This document shows, one piece after another, positions 32,866 to 41,974 of a stretch of DNA of 64,000 nt. This DNA is from an uncultured Clostridia bacterium. GTDB lineage: Bacteria > Bacillota > Clostridia > Christensenellales > CAG-138. The DNA lies in the NCBI GenBank assembly GCA_937900325.1, contig CALCEX010000118.1, positions 22,086 through 86,085 on the forward strand. Reading direction: 5' to 3'. Under the pieces are notes generated by a model. The model was not told the DNA's origin, made no database searches, and saw only the letters and a program-made list of their open reading frames with translations. Every line of letters begins with the position of its first letter. Within the stretch, counting starts at the first letter, position 1. Position numbers and translations under genes: made by a program.

Positions 32866-34668
32866 ATGATGAAATTTGACCAGCGATACGAGAAATACAA
32901 AACCCCCTTCGGCGCGGTGGAAACGGGCCGCCCGGTGCGCTTCTTTATGGAGACCGACAGGGAGGACAGCAAAATAACGCTCAGGCTCTGGGTGGACGGA
33001 AGGGAAGAGCTGATCTCCGGAATACGGGAGGAGGGCGGCGTAAGCTTCAGCTATACTCCAAGCCACAGCGGAGTCGTATGGTACTGCTTTCTGATAGACG
33101 GCCCGGAGGGCAGGCGGTATTACAGCGGCACAGAGGGAGAGGGAAGCATATATGAGCGTCAGCCGGATTCCTACCAGCTGACGGTCTACGACCCCTATGA
33201 AACGCCGGACTGGTTTAAAAATACTATCGTTTACCAGATATTCCCGGACAGATTCAGAAGGCCGGGTGAAATACTTGGAACAGAGGAGCATACGCGGCTC
33301 TTCGGCGCGCCGAGGCTCCATCGGAACTGGAGCGACAGCCCGGACTATCTGCCCTTAAACGGGCAAAGGTACTATGTGCCGGAGGATTTTTTCGGCGGCA
33401 ACCTGTACGGCGTAAAGGAAAAGCTGCCTTATTTGAAATCATTGGGCGTGGGATGCATATACCTCAACCCGGTATTCCTTTCCTCCACCAACCACCGCTA
33501 CAACACGGCGGACTACATGACGGTGGATCCCATGCTTGGGGGCGACAGGGCGTTAGCCGAGCTTGCATCGGCCGCCAAAGGCTATGGCATACGGCTCATG
33601 CTGGACGGCGTGTTTTCGCATACCGGCAGCGAAAGCGTATACTTCAGGGAAGCTCAGGGCGACCCCGATTCCCCCTACCGGGAATGGTACGACTTTACCG
33701 AGTATCCTGACAAATACCGCTGCTGGTGGGGCTTTAAGACGCTGCCTGAGGTGAAGGAGCTTACTCCTTCATATATGGAATTCATAGGCGGCGTAATGGA
33801 AAAATACGCTAAGATGGGAATAACCTCATGGAGGCTGGACGTGGCGGACGAGCTGCCGGACGGCTTTATAGAGTTCCTGCGCAAAAAGCTCAAGAGCCTG
33901 GATCCCGAGGGAGTACTCCTGGGCGAGGTGTGGGAGGAGGCAACAAACAAGCAGGGCGCGGACGGCAGGCGTAAATATGTGGACGGGCACGAGCTGGACA
34001 GCGTGATGGATTACCCCTTCCGCAGGCTGCTTATAGATTTCTTCCTGGGAAGGATCGACGGCGAAGGGCTGTCAAGGGGATTGCTCCTTCTTATGGAAAA
34101 CTACCCGCCGCAGTTTTACGATAGCCTTCTCAACCTCATGGGCAGCCACGATGTGGTCAGGGCGATCACCGCGCTTTCGGGCGCGCCGGACAGGGATTCC
34201 CTTACGAGAGAGCAGCAGGCGGAGTATTCCCCGGCGCCTGAGCAGCTTGAGGCCGGCAAAAAGCGCTTTATGGCGGCTGCCGCGGTGCAGCATATGATGC
34301 CCGGAGCCCCCTGCCTCTACTATGGCGATGAGGCGGGGCTGACGGGAATGGCGGACCCCTTCAACCGGGGCGCGTACCCATGGGGCAAGGAGGATGCCGG
34401 GCTCATCGCATATTTCCGGAAGCTGGGAGAGCTGCATAAATACGCCAGAGGCGGCTGCGCCTTCGCGGGGCGCGGCGATGTGTTCGCGCTCTACCGGCCG
34501 GAGGCCGTATGCGTGGTAAACAGAAGCGGCGAGCCGGCGGCGGCCCGCTTTGGGAACGGGGATTTTTGCGGCAATACAGCCGCGGAGCTGGAAAACGGCC
34601 ATATAGAAAGAGAGCTGCCCCCATACGGCGCGGCGATACTTATAAAAGGACAAGAGGAGCAGGCATAA
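32866..34668 (+). CDS. GH13 alpha-glucosidase/neopullulanase-type amylase
   Basis: A 600-residue glycoside hydrolase with no signal peptide, so cytosolic. The N-terminal beta domain (about 1-105) is followed by the catalytic barrel from IVYQIFPDRFRR. Conserved regions are LMLDGVFSHTG, ITSWRLDVADEL (Asp nucleophile), VLLGEVWEE (acid Glu) and LNLMGSHDVVRA. The FGGNLYGVKEKLPYLKSLG block is typical of the maltogenic/neopullulanase subgroup. It probably trims maltodextrins or glycogen and follows the glg operon after its terminator, from its own promoter. The start is ATGATG at 32866 without a ribosome site. The next gene begins two bases after its stop. Confidence 0.88.
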   Translation: MMKFDQRYEKYKTPFGAVETGRPVRFFMETDREDSKITLRLWVDGREELISGIREEGGVSFSYTPSHSGVVWYCFLIDGPEGRRYYSGTEGEGSIYERQPDSYQLTVYDPYETPDWFKNTIVYQIFPDRFRRPGEILGTEEHTRLFGAPRLHRNWSDSPDYLPLNGQRYYVPEDFFGGNLYGVKEKLPYLKSLGVGCIYLNPVFLSSTNHRYNTADYMTVDPMLGGDRALAELASAAKGYGIRLMLDGVFSHTGSESVYFREAQGDPDSPYREWYDFTEYPDKYRCWWGFKTLPEVKELTPSYMEFIGGVMEKYAKMGITSWRLDVADELPDGFIEFLRKKLKSLDPEGVLLGEVWEEATNKQGADGRRKYVDGHELDSVMDYPFRRLLIDFFLGRIDGEGLSRGLLLLMENYPPQFYDSLLNLMGSHDVVRAITALSGAPDRDSLTREQQAEYSPAPEQLEAGKKRFMAAAAVQHMMPGAPCLYYGDEAGLTGMADPFNRGAYPWGKEDAGLIAYFRKLGELHKYARGGCAFAGRGDVFALYRPEAVCVVNRSGEPAAARFGNGDFCGNTAAELENGHIERELPPYGAAILIKGQEEQA

Positions 34669-34669
34669 T

Positions 34670-35095
34670 ATGTTTAACAGGTGGTTTCAGGGAAGATACG
34701 GAGTGGATCAGCTGAGCAGGACGCTGATAATCGCTAGCCTTGCGGTATCCGTAATATCCTGGTTTTTCGGCAGGGCGCCGGCGGGGGTCTATTACGCGCT
34801 GCGCGGCATAACCCTGGCGCTTATCGCCTTTGCGCTTTTCCGTATGCTGAGCAAAAACTTTTACGCCCGGCAGCAGGAGCTGGCCCGGTATATGAAAATG
34901 GAGCGCAGCGTGCGCGGCTGGTGGCAGACGCTGCGAATCCGCCGGCAGAACTTTGTAAACATACAGAAGGAAAAGAGAAAGTACAAATACCTTACCTGCC
35001 CCCAGTGTATGCAGAAGCTCCGGGTGCCCAAGGGAAAGGGCAGGATAATAGTCACCTGCTCCAAGTGCGGCAACAGGTTTGAGGTAAAGAGCTGA
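34670..35095 (+). CDS. Membrane protein with C-terminal zinc ribbon
   Basis: A 141-residue protein starting two bases after the GH13 stop, so translation is coupled. Two membrane helices (about 18-38 and 42-58) are followed by a basic helical stretch and a zinc ribbon CPQC...CSKC (about 113-135) with RVPKGKGRIIVTC. Similar small proteins occur in Firmicutes without a known function. The ribbon would lie in the cytoplasm. Confidence 0.75.
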   Translation: MFNRWFQGRYGVDQLSRTLIIASLAVSVISWFFGRAPAGVYYALRGITLALIAFALFRMLSKNFYARQQELARYMKMERSVRGWWQTLRIRRQNFVNIQKEKRKYKYLTCPQCMQKLRVPKGKGRIIVTCSKCGNRFEVKS

Positions 35096-35181
35096 ACTCG
35101 CCCCTGTAACATTCTGCCTGAATAGCGCCCCCCTGAAGGCGGCAAACTAAGGCTGACTAAAAAAACAGGAGGTACTTGGGA

Positions 35182-35352
35182 ATGTCAAAGGCAAAGAGCC
35201 AGACCATCGGCTGCCGTGTCACAAGCTGCGCATATAACAGGAGCGGATGCGGCTGCGAGCTGGAGCGCATCGAGGTCGAGCCCATGTGCGGCTGCCATAC
35301 CGGCAGCGCCGCAGATGAGAGCCTGTGCGGAAGCTATAAGTGCAGGGACTGA
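35182..35352 (+). CDS. DUF1540 Cys-rich small protein
   Basis: A 56-residue protein with AGGAGG nine bases before ATG 35182. It reads MSKAKSQTIGCRVTSCAYNR and contains eight Cys in the DUF1540 pattern (CxxxC...CxC...CxC...C...C). Family members are common in spore-forming Clostridia and probably bind metal; the role is unknown. A terminator follows immediately, so it is a compact single-gene unit. Confidence 0.85.
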   Translation: MSKAKSQTIGCRVTSCAYNRSGCGCELERIEVEPMCGCHTGSAADESLCGSYKCRD

Positions 35353-35362
35353 AAGCAGACAG

Positions 35363-35392
35363 AAAAAAGGCGCGATTCCCGCGCCTTTTTTT
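35363..35392. terminator. Bidirectional terminator
   Basis: AAAAAAGGCGCG-ATTCC-CGCGCCTTTTTTT between DUF1540 (+) and the AI-2E family gene (-). Confidence 0.85.
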
Positions 35393-35400
35393 AATTGCCG

Positions 35401-36552
35401 CTATTGCTCCTCCCTCTGGGCAAGGATGCGCTTTTCCTCCAGCCGGTTGTTCACCCATTCCCCCATAAGGGTATAAAGCACCGCCATGATGGGCACGCAG
35501 AGTATGGCGCCCATCAGGCCAAACAGGCGCGCGCCGAGCAGCACCGCTATCATTACCCAAAGGCCGGATATGCCCACCGCGTTTCCGACTACCCTTGGAT
35601 ATATCAGGTTGCCCTCTATCTGCTGTATGGCCAGCACAAAAACTATGAACCACAGGGCGCGGGGCGGGTCCACCATGAATATTATGGAGAGGCCTATCGC
35701 GCCGGATACCCATGGGCCGACTATTGGCACCATCTGGGAAGCCCCTACTATAACGCTTATAAGCACCGCGAAGGGGAAGCCGAATATCTGCATGCCCATG
35801 AAGCACAGCGAGCCGAGTATGAAGCACTCTATTAGCATGCCGTATACATAATTATGCAGAGACCTGTTGGTGCGGGCGCATACATCCAGTATCCTTGCGG
35901 CATGCTGCTCGTTGAACACGGCCTTTACGAACTTGCGGCACTGGCGTATGAGGTTCTCTTTATTTGAAAGGGCGTATATGCTGATTATCAGCGCGAAGAG
36001 CAGATCCACGATCACGCCCAAGGTGTTTACGGTAAAGAGCAGCAGGCTGGAGGCAAGGCTGCTTACGAAGCCGTCCAGATCCTCCAGTATGTCCTCGGAT
36101 ATTTGGCTGACCTTCGCGGCTACATCCTCGTTGAGGTTCAACCTTTCCCATGCGTCGGTGCCCCATTTTATGAGGCTCTTGGAGTAGGAATCGTAGTTTT
36201 CCGCCAGCGATCTTATGCTTTCGGCCAGCTTGGGGCCAACTATCACTATCAGCACCGTGATTATGGAGAACACGAACAGCAGCGCCAGCAGCACGCATAT
36301 TACCCGCTTGAGCTTTGAGGCGCGCCATTTTGAAAACAGCCTGTTTTCCAGAAAGCACATGGGCATATTGGCTATAAAGCTTATGGCCACGGCTATGAAT
36401 ATGGGGCTGATGGCGTCGAAAAAGTTGCTGATTGAGCTTTTTACGGCGGTCAGGTTTTCTATTATCTCATATAATATGACGCCGAAGGCCACTATGAAAA
36501 CGTATCTTCTTGAGGACTTCCAAAGGCCCTCCATATCCTGCTTATCCTTCAA
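35401..36552 (-). CDS. AI-2E family transporter (PF01594)
   Basis: A 383-residue membrane protein with about seven helices and the family signature VPIVGPWVSGAIGLSIIF plus EGNLIYPRVVGNAVGISGLW near the C-terminus. Family members are exporters or Na+/H+ antiporters; the name comes from E. coli TqsA, and AI-2 as substrate should not be assumed. The start is TTG 36552 with CGGAGG seven bases upstream, overlapping the end of udk by 11 bases, so it is coupled to udk. Confidence 0.85.
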   Translation of the reverse strand: MKDKQDMEGLWKSSRRYVFIVAFGVILYEIIENLTAVKSSISNFFDAISPIFIAVAISFIANMPMCFLENRLFSKWRASKLKRVICVLLALLFVFSIITVLIVIVGPKLAESIRSLAENYDSYSKSLIKWGTDAWERLNLNEDVAAKVSQISEDILEDLDGFVSSLASSLLLFTVNTLGVIVDLLFALIISIYALSNKENLIRQCRKFVKAVFNEQHAARILDVCARTNRSLHNYVYGMLIECFILGSLCFMGMQIFGFPFAVLISVIVGASQMVPIVGPWVSGAIGLSIIFMVDPPRALWFIVFVLAIQQIEGNLIYPRVVGNAVGISGLWVMIAVLLGARLFGLMGAILCVPIMAVLYTLMGEWVNNRLEEKRILAQREEQ

Positions 36553-37219
36553 GGCTATCCTCCGGAACTGATTTCTTCAGGGCCTCCTGCTTCGCCTCGC
36601 GGTCGAATTTTTCTGCAAGGAGCTTGGCGGAGATGTACGCGGAAATGGCGTCTATCGCCATGCGGTTCCTGCCGCCCCGCATTACGGCAAAGTCGGCCTC
36701 CCGAATGTATTTGCTTATGTATTCCTCATACATGGGCTTTACTGTGGCCATGTACTGTTCAGCTATGTTTTCTATGGAACGGCCGCGGACCTGTATATCC
36801 CGCTTTATGCGCCTTAGCAGACAAACGTCCTTATCAACATGCATATAGACCTTCAGGCTCATCAGGTCGGTCAGGCGTTTTTCGCGGAACATATGTATGC
36901 CCTCGAGTATGAGCACGTCCATGGGCTGTATCAGCTCGTCGCTGTCCGCCCGCATATGCTTGGCGTAGTCGTAGCCCTTTCTGGTTATGGGGAGACCGCC
37001 CTGAAGGCGCTGTATGTCGGCATAAAGCTGGTCAAAGTCAAATATGTCCGGCTCGTCATAGTTTATATGTACCCGCTCCTCAAATGGCAGGTCGGAATGG
37101 TCCCTGTAATAGCAATCCAGACCGATTATTGCCGAGGTGCAGGTAAGGGAGTCCCTGATCTCCTTTGCGAGGGTGCTCTTGCCGCTGCCGCTGGCGCCGC
37201 ATATGCCGACGATTATCAT
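36542..37219 (-). CDS. udk: Uridine kinase family protein
   Basis: A 225-residue P-loop nucleoside kinase. Walker A is GICGASGSGKSTLAKEI; DCYYRDHSDLPFEERVHINYDEPDIFD and ILEGIHMF are uridine kinase signatures, and RRIKRDIQVRGRSIENI is the lid. It phosphorylates uridine/cytidine in pyrimidine salvage. The start is ATG 37219 with GGAAGGA upstream. It is followed on the same strand by the AI-2E family gene. Confidence 0.9.
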   Translation of the reverse strand: MIIVGICGASGSGKSTLAKEIRDSLTCTSAIIGLDCYYRDHSDLPFEERVHINYDEPDIFDFDQLYADIQRLQGGLPITRKGYDYAKHMRADSDELIQPMDVLILEGIHMFREKRLTDLMSLKVYMHVDKDVCLLRRIKRDIQVRGRSIENIAEQYMATVKPMYEEYISKYIREADFAVMRGGRNRMAIDAISAYISAKLLAEKFDREAKQEALKKSVPEDSLEG

Positions 37220-37418
37220 GCTGTAAATCCTTCCCCAAATTATGCTTTTCTATTATTATAACCCCAAAAAGGGCAATTTGATAGACGCAAAATCCAAATT
37301 TGACCTGAAATGGCTGCAAACCACGTCCTGCTGCGGGTTTACGATTTGTTTGATTTTGCATTATAATATTTGTGCTATAATATCTGAATAACCTTAACTA
37401 TTCGGGAGACGCGGTCAA

Positions 37419-39086
37419 ATGAAAAGAAGCCGGGGCTTGTCAAACATAAAAACCATACTGAAAAATGCCTTCAGGAGGCTGAACCTGGGGCTGAGGCGCT
37501 TCAGCCGGCGCGGCGGCATAGGCGGGGCCATAGGGCGGCTTGCCCTGAGCATAAGGCGGCGGGATAAGCGCGCCATAACGTCGCTGTGCGCATTTCTGGG
37601 CTGCCTCGTGCTGCTCATAGCGGGCATATCCGTAATATCCAGCAACAGGCCCCAGCAGAGCATGCAGGGAGTAATAACCTCCTCCGCCGGCATAGTAGAC
37701 CTTACGGGCGACTATGAGGACGTTCAGGCCGACAGGGAAGCCAGGGAGCTGGCGGCGGGGCCTACCCCAAAGCCGCTGTATTTCCAGCAGGGCTTTGAGG
37801 ATGAGAACATAGCCGAAATACAGCAGAGGCTGATGGACCTCGGCTATATGGACAACGACGAGCCTACCAACTACTACGGCCCGAACACGAAGGAGGCGGT
37901 GGAAATATTCCAGCGCCAGCACGGCGTTACGGTCACCGGCGTGGTGGACAGGGCCACCTATGAGAAGCTGTTCTCGGACGATGCGCTGACATATATGGCG
38001 GATATCGGCATAAGCGGCTCCGACGTGGAGGATATACAATCGAGACTGCGGGAGCTGGATTATCTGGATAAGGTCACGGGCTATTTCGGCGAGGAGACCG
38101 AGAAGGCGGTCATAGAGTTCCAGGAAAACAACCATCTGGACGTGGACGGCAAGGTGGGCTCGCAGACCCGCGAAATGCTATACAGCGAGGACGCGGTGCC
38201 AAAGAGCATTAAGTACGGCGAAAAGAGCGACGACGTGCTCCGCTACCAGAAGCGGCTGAATAAGCTGGGATACCTTTCCAGCACCCCGGACGGTACCTTC
38301 GGAAGGGATACCGTGAACGCGGTAAAGAGCTTCCAGCGGCAGAACGGCCTTACGGTGGACGGCTACATAGGCCCCTCCACCAGGGAGCTGCTGATGAGCA
38401 GGAGCGCCAAGGCCAGCGTGATATCATTGGGAGAGACCAGCAGCAGCGTAACAAAGATACAGAAGCGGCTGAAGGAGCTCGGCTACCTCAAGAGCAGCGC
38501 CACGGGATACTTCGGCACCTCGACCGAATCCGCCGTATCCGCCTTCCAGAAGCGCAACAAGCTGAGCTCCGACGGCAAGGTGGGCAAAGGCACAATGTCC
38601 GCACTGTTCTCAAGCAAGGCAAAGAAAGCGCCCAGCAACTATAAGCCCTCATCGGGCAGCTCGTCCGGCAGCTCATCCGGCAGCTCATCCGGCAGCTCGT
38701 CCGGCGCGCTCACCGGAACCATGGGCAGCGTTGACAGGTTCATCTCCGCGGCCCGGAGCAAGATAGGCAGCCGTTACTCCAGGGGCGGCAAGGGCCCGGA
38801 TAAGTTCGACTGCTCGGGCTTTGTATACTGGTGCCTGAGGCAGGCGGGGGTTAATCAGAAGTATCTCACCTCCTCGGGCTGGCGCAGCGTATCGGGCTAC
38901 ACTAAGGTCACATCCCTTTCCAGCCTGCAAAGAGGCGATATAATCGTATTCCGCGGCCATGTGGGAATAGCAATGGGAGACGGCACCATGATAGACGCCT
39001 CCAGCGGCAACGGCAGGGTAATCCACAGAAGCTGCATGGGCGACTGGTCCAAGCGCAACTTTATCTGCGCCTGGAGGATATTCTAA
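37419..39086 (+). CDS. NlpC/P60 cell-wall hydrolase with four peptidoglycan-binding repeats
   Basis: A 555-residue protein with a basic N-terminus and one membrane helix (about 53-75), no cleavable signal. Four PG_binding_1 repeats lie at about 126-186, 200-256, 267-326 and 337-397, each with the G(Y/T)FGxxTxxAVxxFQ core. A Gly/Ser linker (about 411-430) is encoded by 12-bp tandem repeats (38655-38703). The C-terminal NlpC/P60 domain (436-555) has catalytic Cys465 (DCSGF) and His514 (RGHVGIA). It probably cuts D-Glu-diamino acid links in wall peptides. Its tethering and repeat number suggest a wall-maturation or spore-cortex role, which is inference. Confidence 0.92.
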   Translation: MKRSRGLSNIKTILKNAFRRLNLGLRRFSRRGGIGGAIGRLALSIRRRDKRAITSLCAFLGCLVLLIAGISVISSNRPQQSMQGVITSSAGIVDLTGDYEDVQADREARELAAGPTPKPLYFQQGFEDENIAEIQQRLMDLGYMDNDEPTNYYGPNTKEAVEIFQRQHGVTVTGVVDRATYEKLFSDDALTYMADIGISGSDVEDIQSRLRELDYLDKVTGYFGEETEKAVIEFQENNHLDVDGKVGSQTREMLYSEDAVPKSIKYGEKSDDVLRYQKRLNKLGYLSSTPDGTFGRDTVNAVKSFQRQNGLTVDGYIGPSTRELLMSRSAKASVISLGETSSSVTKIQKRLKELGYLKSSATGYFGTSTESAVSAFQKRNKLSSDGKVGKGTMSALFSSKAKKAPSNYKPSSGSSSGSSSGSSSGSSSGALTGTMGSVDRFISAARSKIGSRYSRGGKGPDKFDCSGFVYWCLRQAGVNQKYLTSSGWRSVSGYTKVTSLSSLQRGDIIVFRGHVGIAMGDGTMIDASSGNGRVIHRSCMGDWSKRNFICAWRIF

Positions 39087-39106
39087 AGGGCGATCCGGGA
39101 GACAAT

Positions 39107-39137
39107 AAAAAAAGCGGCGTTTTGCCGCTTTTTTTTG
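39107..39137. terminator. Bidirectional terminator
   Basis: AAAAAAAGCGGC-GTTTT-GCCGCTTTTTTTT between the hydrolase gene (+) and glmS (-). Confidence 0.88.
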
Positions 39138-39150
39138 ATGCTTATATGGT

Positions 39151-40989
39151 TTATTCCACCGTTACCGATTTGGCAAGGTTGCGGGGCTTATCGATATCGC
39201 AGCCCTTGAGCAGCGCCACATAATAGGCGAAGAGCTGAAGGGGCAGTATCGCAAGCGAAGGCAGGACGAAGGGATCCGCCTTGGGTATCCACATGACCTG
39301 ATCGGCTGTCTCCTTCACGCCGGGCGTACCCTCGGCGGCAAGCGCCAGCACTACCGCGCCGCGGGCCTTTACCTCGCGCATATTGCTTATCATCTTTTCG
39401 GTCAGGGGGGCGTAGGTGCAGAGGGCTACCACCAGCGAGCCGGGCTCTATAAGCGAGATGGTGCCGTGCTTCAGCTCGCCCGCAGGGTACGCCTCGGAGA
39501 ATATGTAGGATATTTCCTTTAGCTTGAGGGAGCCTTCCAGCGCCAGGGCGTGGTCTATGTTGCGGCCTATGAAGTATATGTTGCGGCAGCCGAAATAGAG
39601 CGACGCAAGATACTTGATATGATCCGGCTTTTCAAGAAGGCCGCGCATAAGGGCTGGCAGCCCATCGATCGCGTCCAGGCAGCTTTTAAGCTCGCCGTCG
39701 CTCACCATGCTGCGGCAGCGGCCCATGTGCAGGGCAAGCAGATAGCATACGGAAAGCTGCGCGCTGTAAGCCTTTGTGGTGGCCACGGCTATCTCGGGGC
39801 CGGCCCAGGTATATATTACGTCCTCGCTCTCGTTGGCGATGGTGCTGCCGACGACGTTCACTATGGACAGCACATGCGCGCCGCGCTTTTTTGCCTCGCG
39901 CAGGGCAAAGAGGGTATCTATGGTCTCGCCGGACTGGCTTATGACTATGGCTATGGTCTTGCCGGTCACTATGGGGTCGGAATAACGGAACTCCGACGCC
40001 AGCTCCACTGTTACGGGTATCCGGGTGTAATGCTCGATGAAGTGCTTCGCCACCTGGCCCACATAGCTTGCCGAGCCGCAGGCAAGTATGAATATCCTGT
40101 CGCAGGCTGCTATGTCGTCAGGGGATATGTGGGTAAGCCCCAGCTCTATCCTGCCGTCCTTTATACGGGGGCGGACGGTGTTGCGTATCACATCGGGCTG
40201 CTCCATTATCTCCTTGAGCATGAAGTGGGGGTATCCGCCCTTTTCGGCGGCGTCCGCGTCCCATTGGATATGCTCGGTATTTTTGTGCAGCTCCTCGCCG
40301 TAGCGGTTGTATATCTTTACGCTTTCGGCGGTAAGCACGGCCATATCGTATTCGTCAAGGCGTATCACCTCGCGGGTGTGCTTGAGTATTGCGGGTACAT
40401 CCGAGGCGATGAAGTTTTCGCCCTTGCCCACGCCTACTATAAGCGGGCTGTCCTTGCGCACGGCATAAAGGGTATCCGGATGACCGGCGAAGATTATGCC
40501 CAGGGCGAACGCGCCGGAGATAAGATTGATGGCCTCGCGAATGGCGGCCTCGGGGCCGTTCTGGCGGTTGCTGCGGTAAAAGTGCTCTACAAGGTCCGCG
40601 GCTATCTCGGTATCTGTTTCGGACACGAAGGAATAGCCCTGCTCGGTAAGAAAATCGCGGAGCTCCATGTAGTTTTCCACTATGCCGTTATGAACCAGAG
40701 CCACCTCGCCGTGCTGGCTGAGATGGGGGTGGGCGTTTACATCGTTGGGCTCCCCGTGGGTGGCCCAGCGGGTATGGCCTATGCCGAGGCAGCCGGGCAG
40801 CGACCTGCCGCCGTCCGTCATTTTTTCCAGCACGCTCAGCCGGCCCTTGGCCTTTACGACGCCAAGCTTATTGCCGTCCGCGACGGCTATGCCTGAGGAG
40901 TCATAGCCGCGGTACTCGAGCTTCCTGAGCGCCTCCAGTATGAGGGGCGCGGCCTGCTTGGAGCCTATATAGCCTACTATTCCACACAT
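39151..40989 (-). CDS. glmS: Glutamine-fructose-6-phosphate aminotransferase
   Basis: A 612-residue enzyme making glucosamine-6-phosphate for wall synthesis. N-terminal Cys2 (MCGIVGYIG) is the glutaminase nucleophile; residues about 1-225 are the glutaminase domain and the rest two SIS domains (ILACGSASYVG, SQSGETIDTL, ATTKAYSAQL), ending in LAKSVTVE. The ATG 40989 has AAAGGAGAAA upstream. It lies 26 bases after the nucleotidyltransferase gene, leaving no room for the glmS ribozyme that usually precedes it in Firmicutes. Confidence 0.97.
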   Translation of the reverse strand: MCGIVGYIGSKQAAPLILEALRKLEYRGYDSSGIAVADGNKLGVVKAKGRLSVLEKMTDGGRSLPGCLGIGHTRWATHGEPNDVNAHPHLSQHGEVALVHNGIVENYMELRDFLTEQGYSFVSETDTEIAADLVEHFYRSNRQNGPEAAIREAINLISGAFALGIIFAGHPDTLYAVRKDSPLIVGVGKGENFIASDVPAILKHTREVIRLDEYDMAVLTAESVKIYNRYGEELHKNTEHIQWDADAAEKGGYPHFMLKEIMEQPDVIRNTVRPRIKDGRIELGLTHISPDDIAACDRIFILACGSASYVGQVAKHFIEHYTRIPVTVELASEFRYSDPIVTGKTIAIVISQSGETIDTLFALREAKKRGAHVLSIVNVVGSTIANESEDVIYTWAGPEIAVATTKAYSAQLSVCYLLALHMGRCRSMVSDGELKSCLDAIDGLPALMRGLLEKPDHIKYLASLYFGCRNIYFIGRNIDHALALEGSLKLKEISYIFSEAYPAGELKHGTISLIEPGSLVVALCTYAPLTEKMISNMREVKARGAVVLALAAEGTPGVKETADQVMWIPKADPFVLPSLAILPLQLFAYYVALLKGCDIDKPRNLAKSVTVE

Positions 40990-41015
40990 TGATAAACTGT
41001 TTCTCCTTTGATGAA

Positions 41016-41936
41016 TTAGTCCCAGAGCTTTTCGGAGTATAGGCCCTGCGCCTTGATTTTCGCTATGCTCTCCATGACCGCAGGCTTATCCTCCTTGTAT
41101 GTCACGCCGAACCATTTATCCGGGCTCTCCTCGACCTTCACGCGGACCTTGCCGCGGGATATGAGGGTCTGCACGGCGTTGGGCAGAAGATCCTCGTATT
41201 TGGCGGGATCTTTACTTATGCCCGCCTCAAAGTTGGCCGTGAATACATCCTCCAGCATGGGAAGTATATCCGGCTTGAAGCCCCAGCAGTTCATGGAGAC
41301 GGGGGTGCCATCCGGAAGCTCGGTGAAGGTCCTGCCGTCATCCTCCGTAAAGGCTCCGCCGTGCTCCCGCTTGAATATCTTGCGCCGCTCCACTATATGG
41401 GTGAGGAGGCCATCGCTGTTCACCTCGCATATGCCCCGGGCGACGCTGCCGTTTTCGGTAAGGGTGTTTTCCAGCCTGTAACTTATCATAAGCTGCTCGT
41501 CCGAGGGAGTGTCTCCGGCGAGGAATTCGTAAAGCTGCTTAAAGGCGGTGGGGCCGTAATAGTCGTCGGAGTTTATGACGGCGAAGGGCCTGCCGCCTAT
41601 CTCGTCCCTTGCGCACAGCAGGGCGTGGGTGGTGCCGAGGGGCTTTGTGCGGCCCGCAGGAGCCTTAAGCCCCCGGGGCAGCTTATCCATCTCCTGAAAC
41701 GCGCACTTGACATTGGCGCGCCGGGATATCCTCGTGCCTATGGCGTCCATGAAGTCCCGCTCCATATCATGCTTGATTATGAATACAAGGTCGTGGAAGC
41801 CGGCGCGTATCGCGTCGTAGATCGAAAAGTCGATTATCAGGTTGCCCTCGGCGTCAATGGGGTCTATCTGCTTGAGTCCGCCGTAGCGGCTGCCCATGCC
41901 GGCGGCAAGCAATACGAGTACAGGCTGCTTTTTCAT
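41016..41936 (-). CDS. Sugar nucleotidyltransferase-like protein
   Basis: A 306-residue NTP-transferase-fold protein. The N-terminus VLVLLAAGMGSRYGGLKQID has the GxGxRxG loop; FAVINSDDYYGPTAFK has the metal-binding DD and VSMNCWGFKPDI a substrate strand. It lacks the C-terminal beta helix of GlmU. Such proteins activate sugar phosphates; the sugar is unknown, but the downstream glmS suggests an amino-sugar or wall link. The start is ATG 41936 with GGAGGTCA; the frame opens to 41978. The next upstream gene ends 39 bases away. Confidence 0.8.
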   Translation of the reverse strand: MKKQPVLVLLAAGMGSRYGGLKQIDPIDAEGNLIIDFSIYDAIRAGFHDLVFIIKHDMERDFMDAIGTRISRRANVKCAFQEMDKLPRGLKAPAGRTKPLGTTHALLCARDEIGGRPFAVINSDDYYGPTAFKQLYEFLAGDTPSDEQLMISYRLENTLTENGSVARGICEVNSDGLLTHIVERRKIFKREHGGAFTEDDGRTFTELPDGTPVSMNCWGFKPDILPMLEDVFTANFEAGISKDPAKYEDLLPNAVQTLISRGKVRVKVEESPDKWFGVTYKEDKPAVMESIAKIKAQGLYSEKLWD

Positions 41937-41974
41937 TTGAATATTGACCTCCGTATGCGTATTTTTTATATGTA

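Noticed and set aside
38655..38710. CRISPR-like short repeats
   Set aside because: Direct 12-bp units without spacers that encode a Gly/Ser linker in frame; no cas genes in the window.
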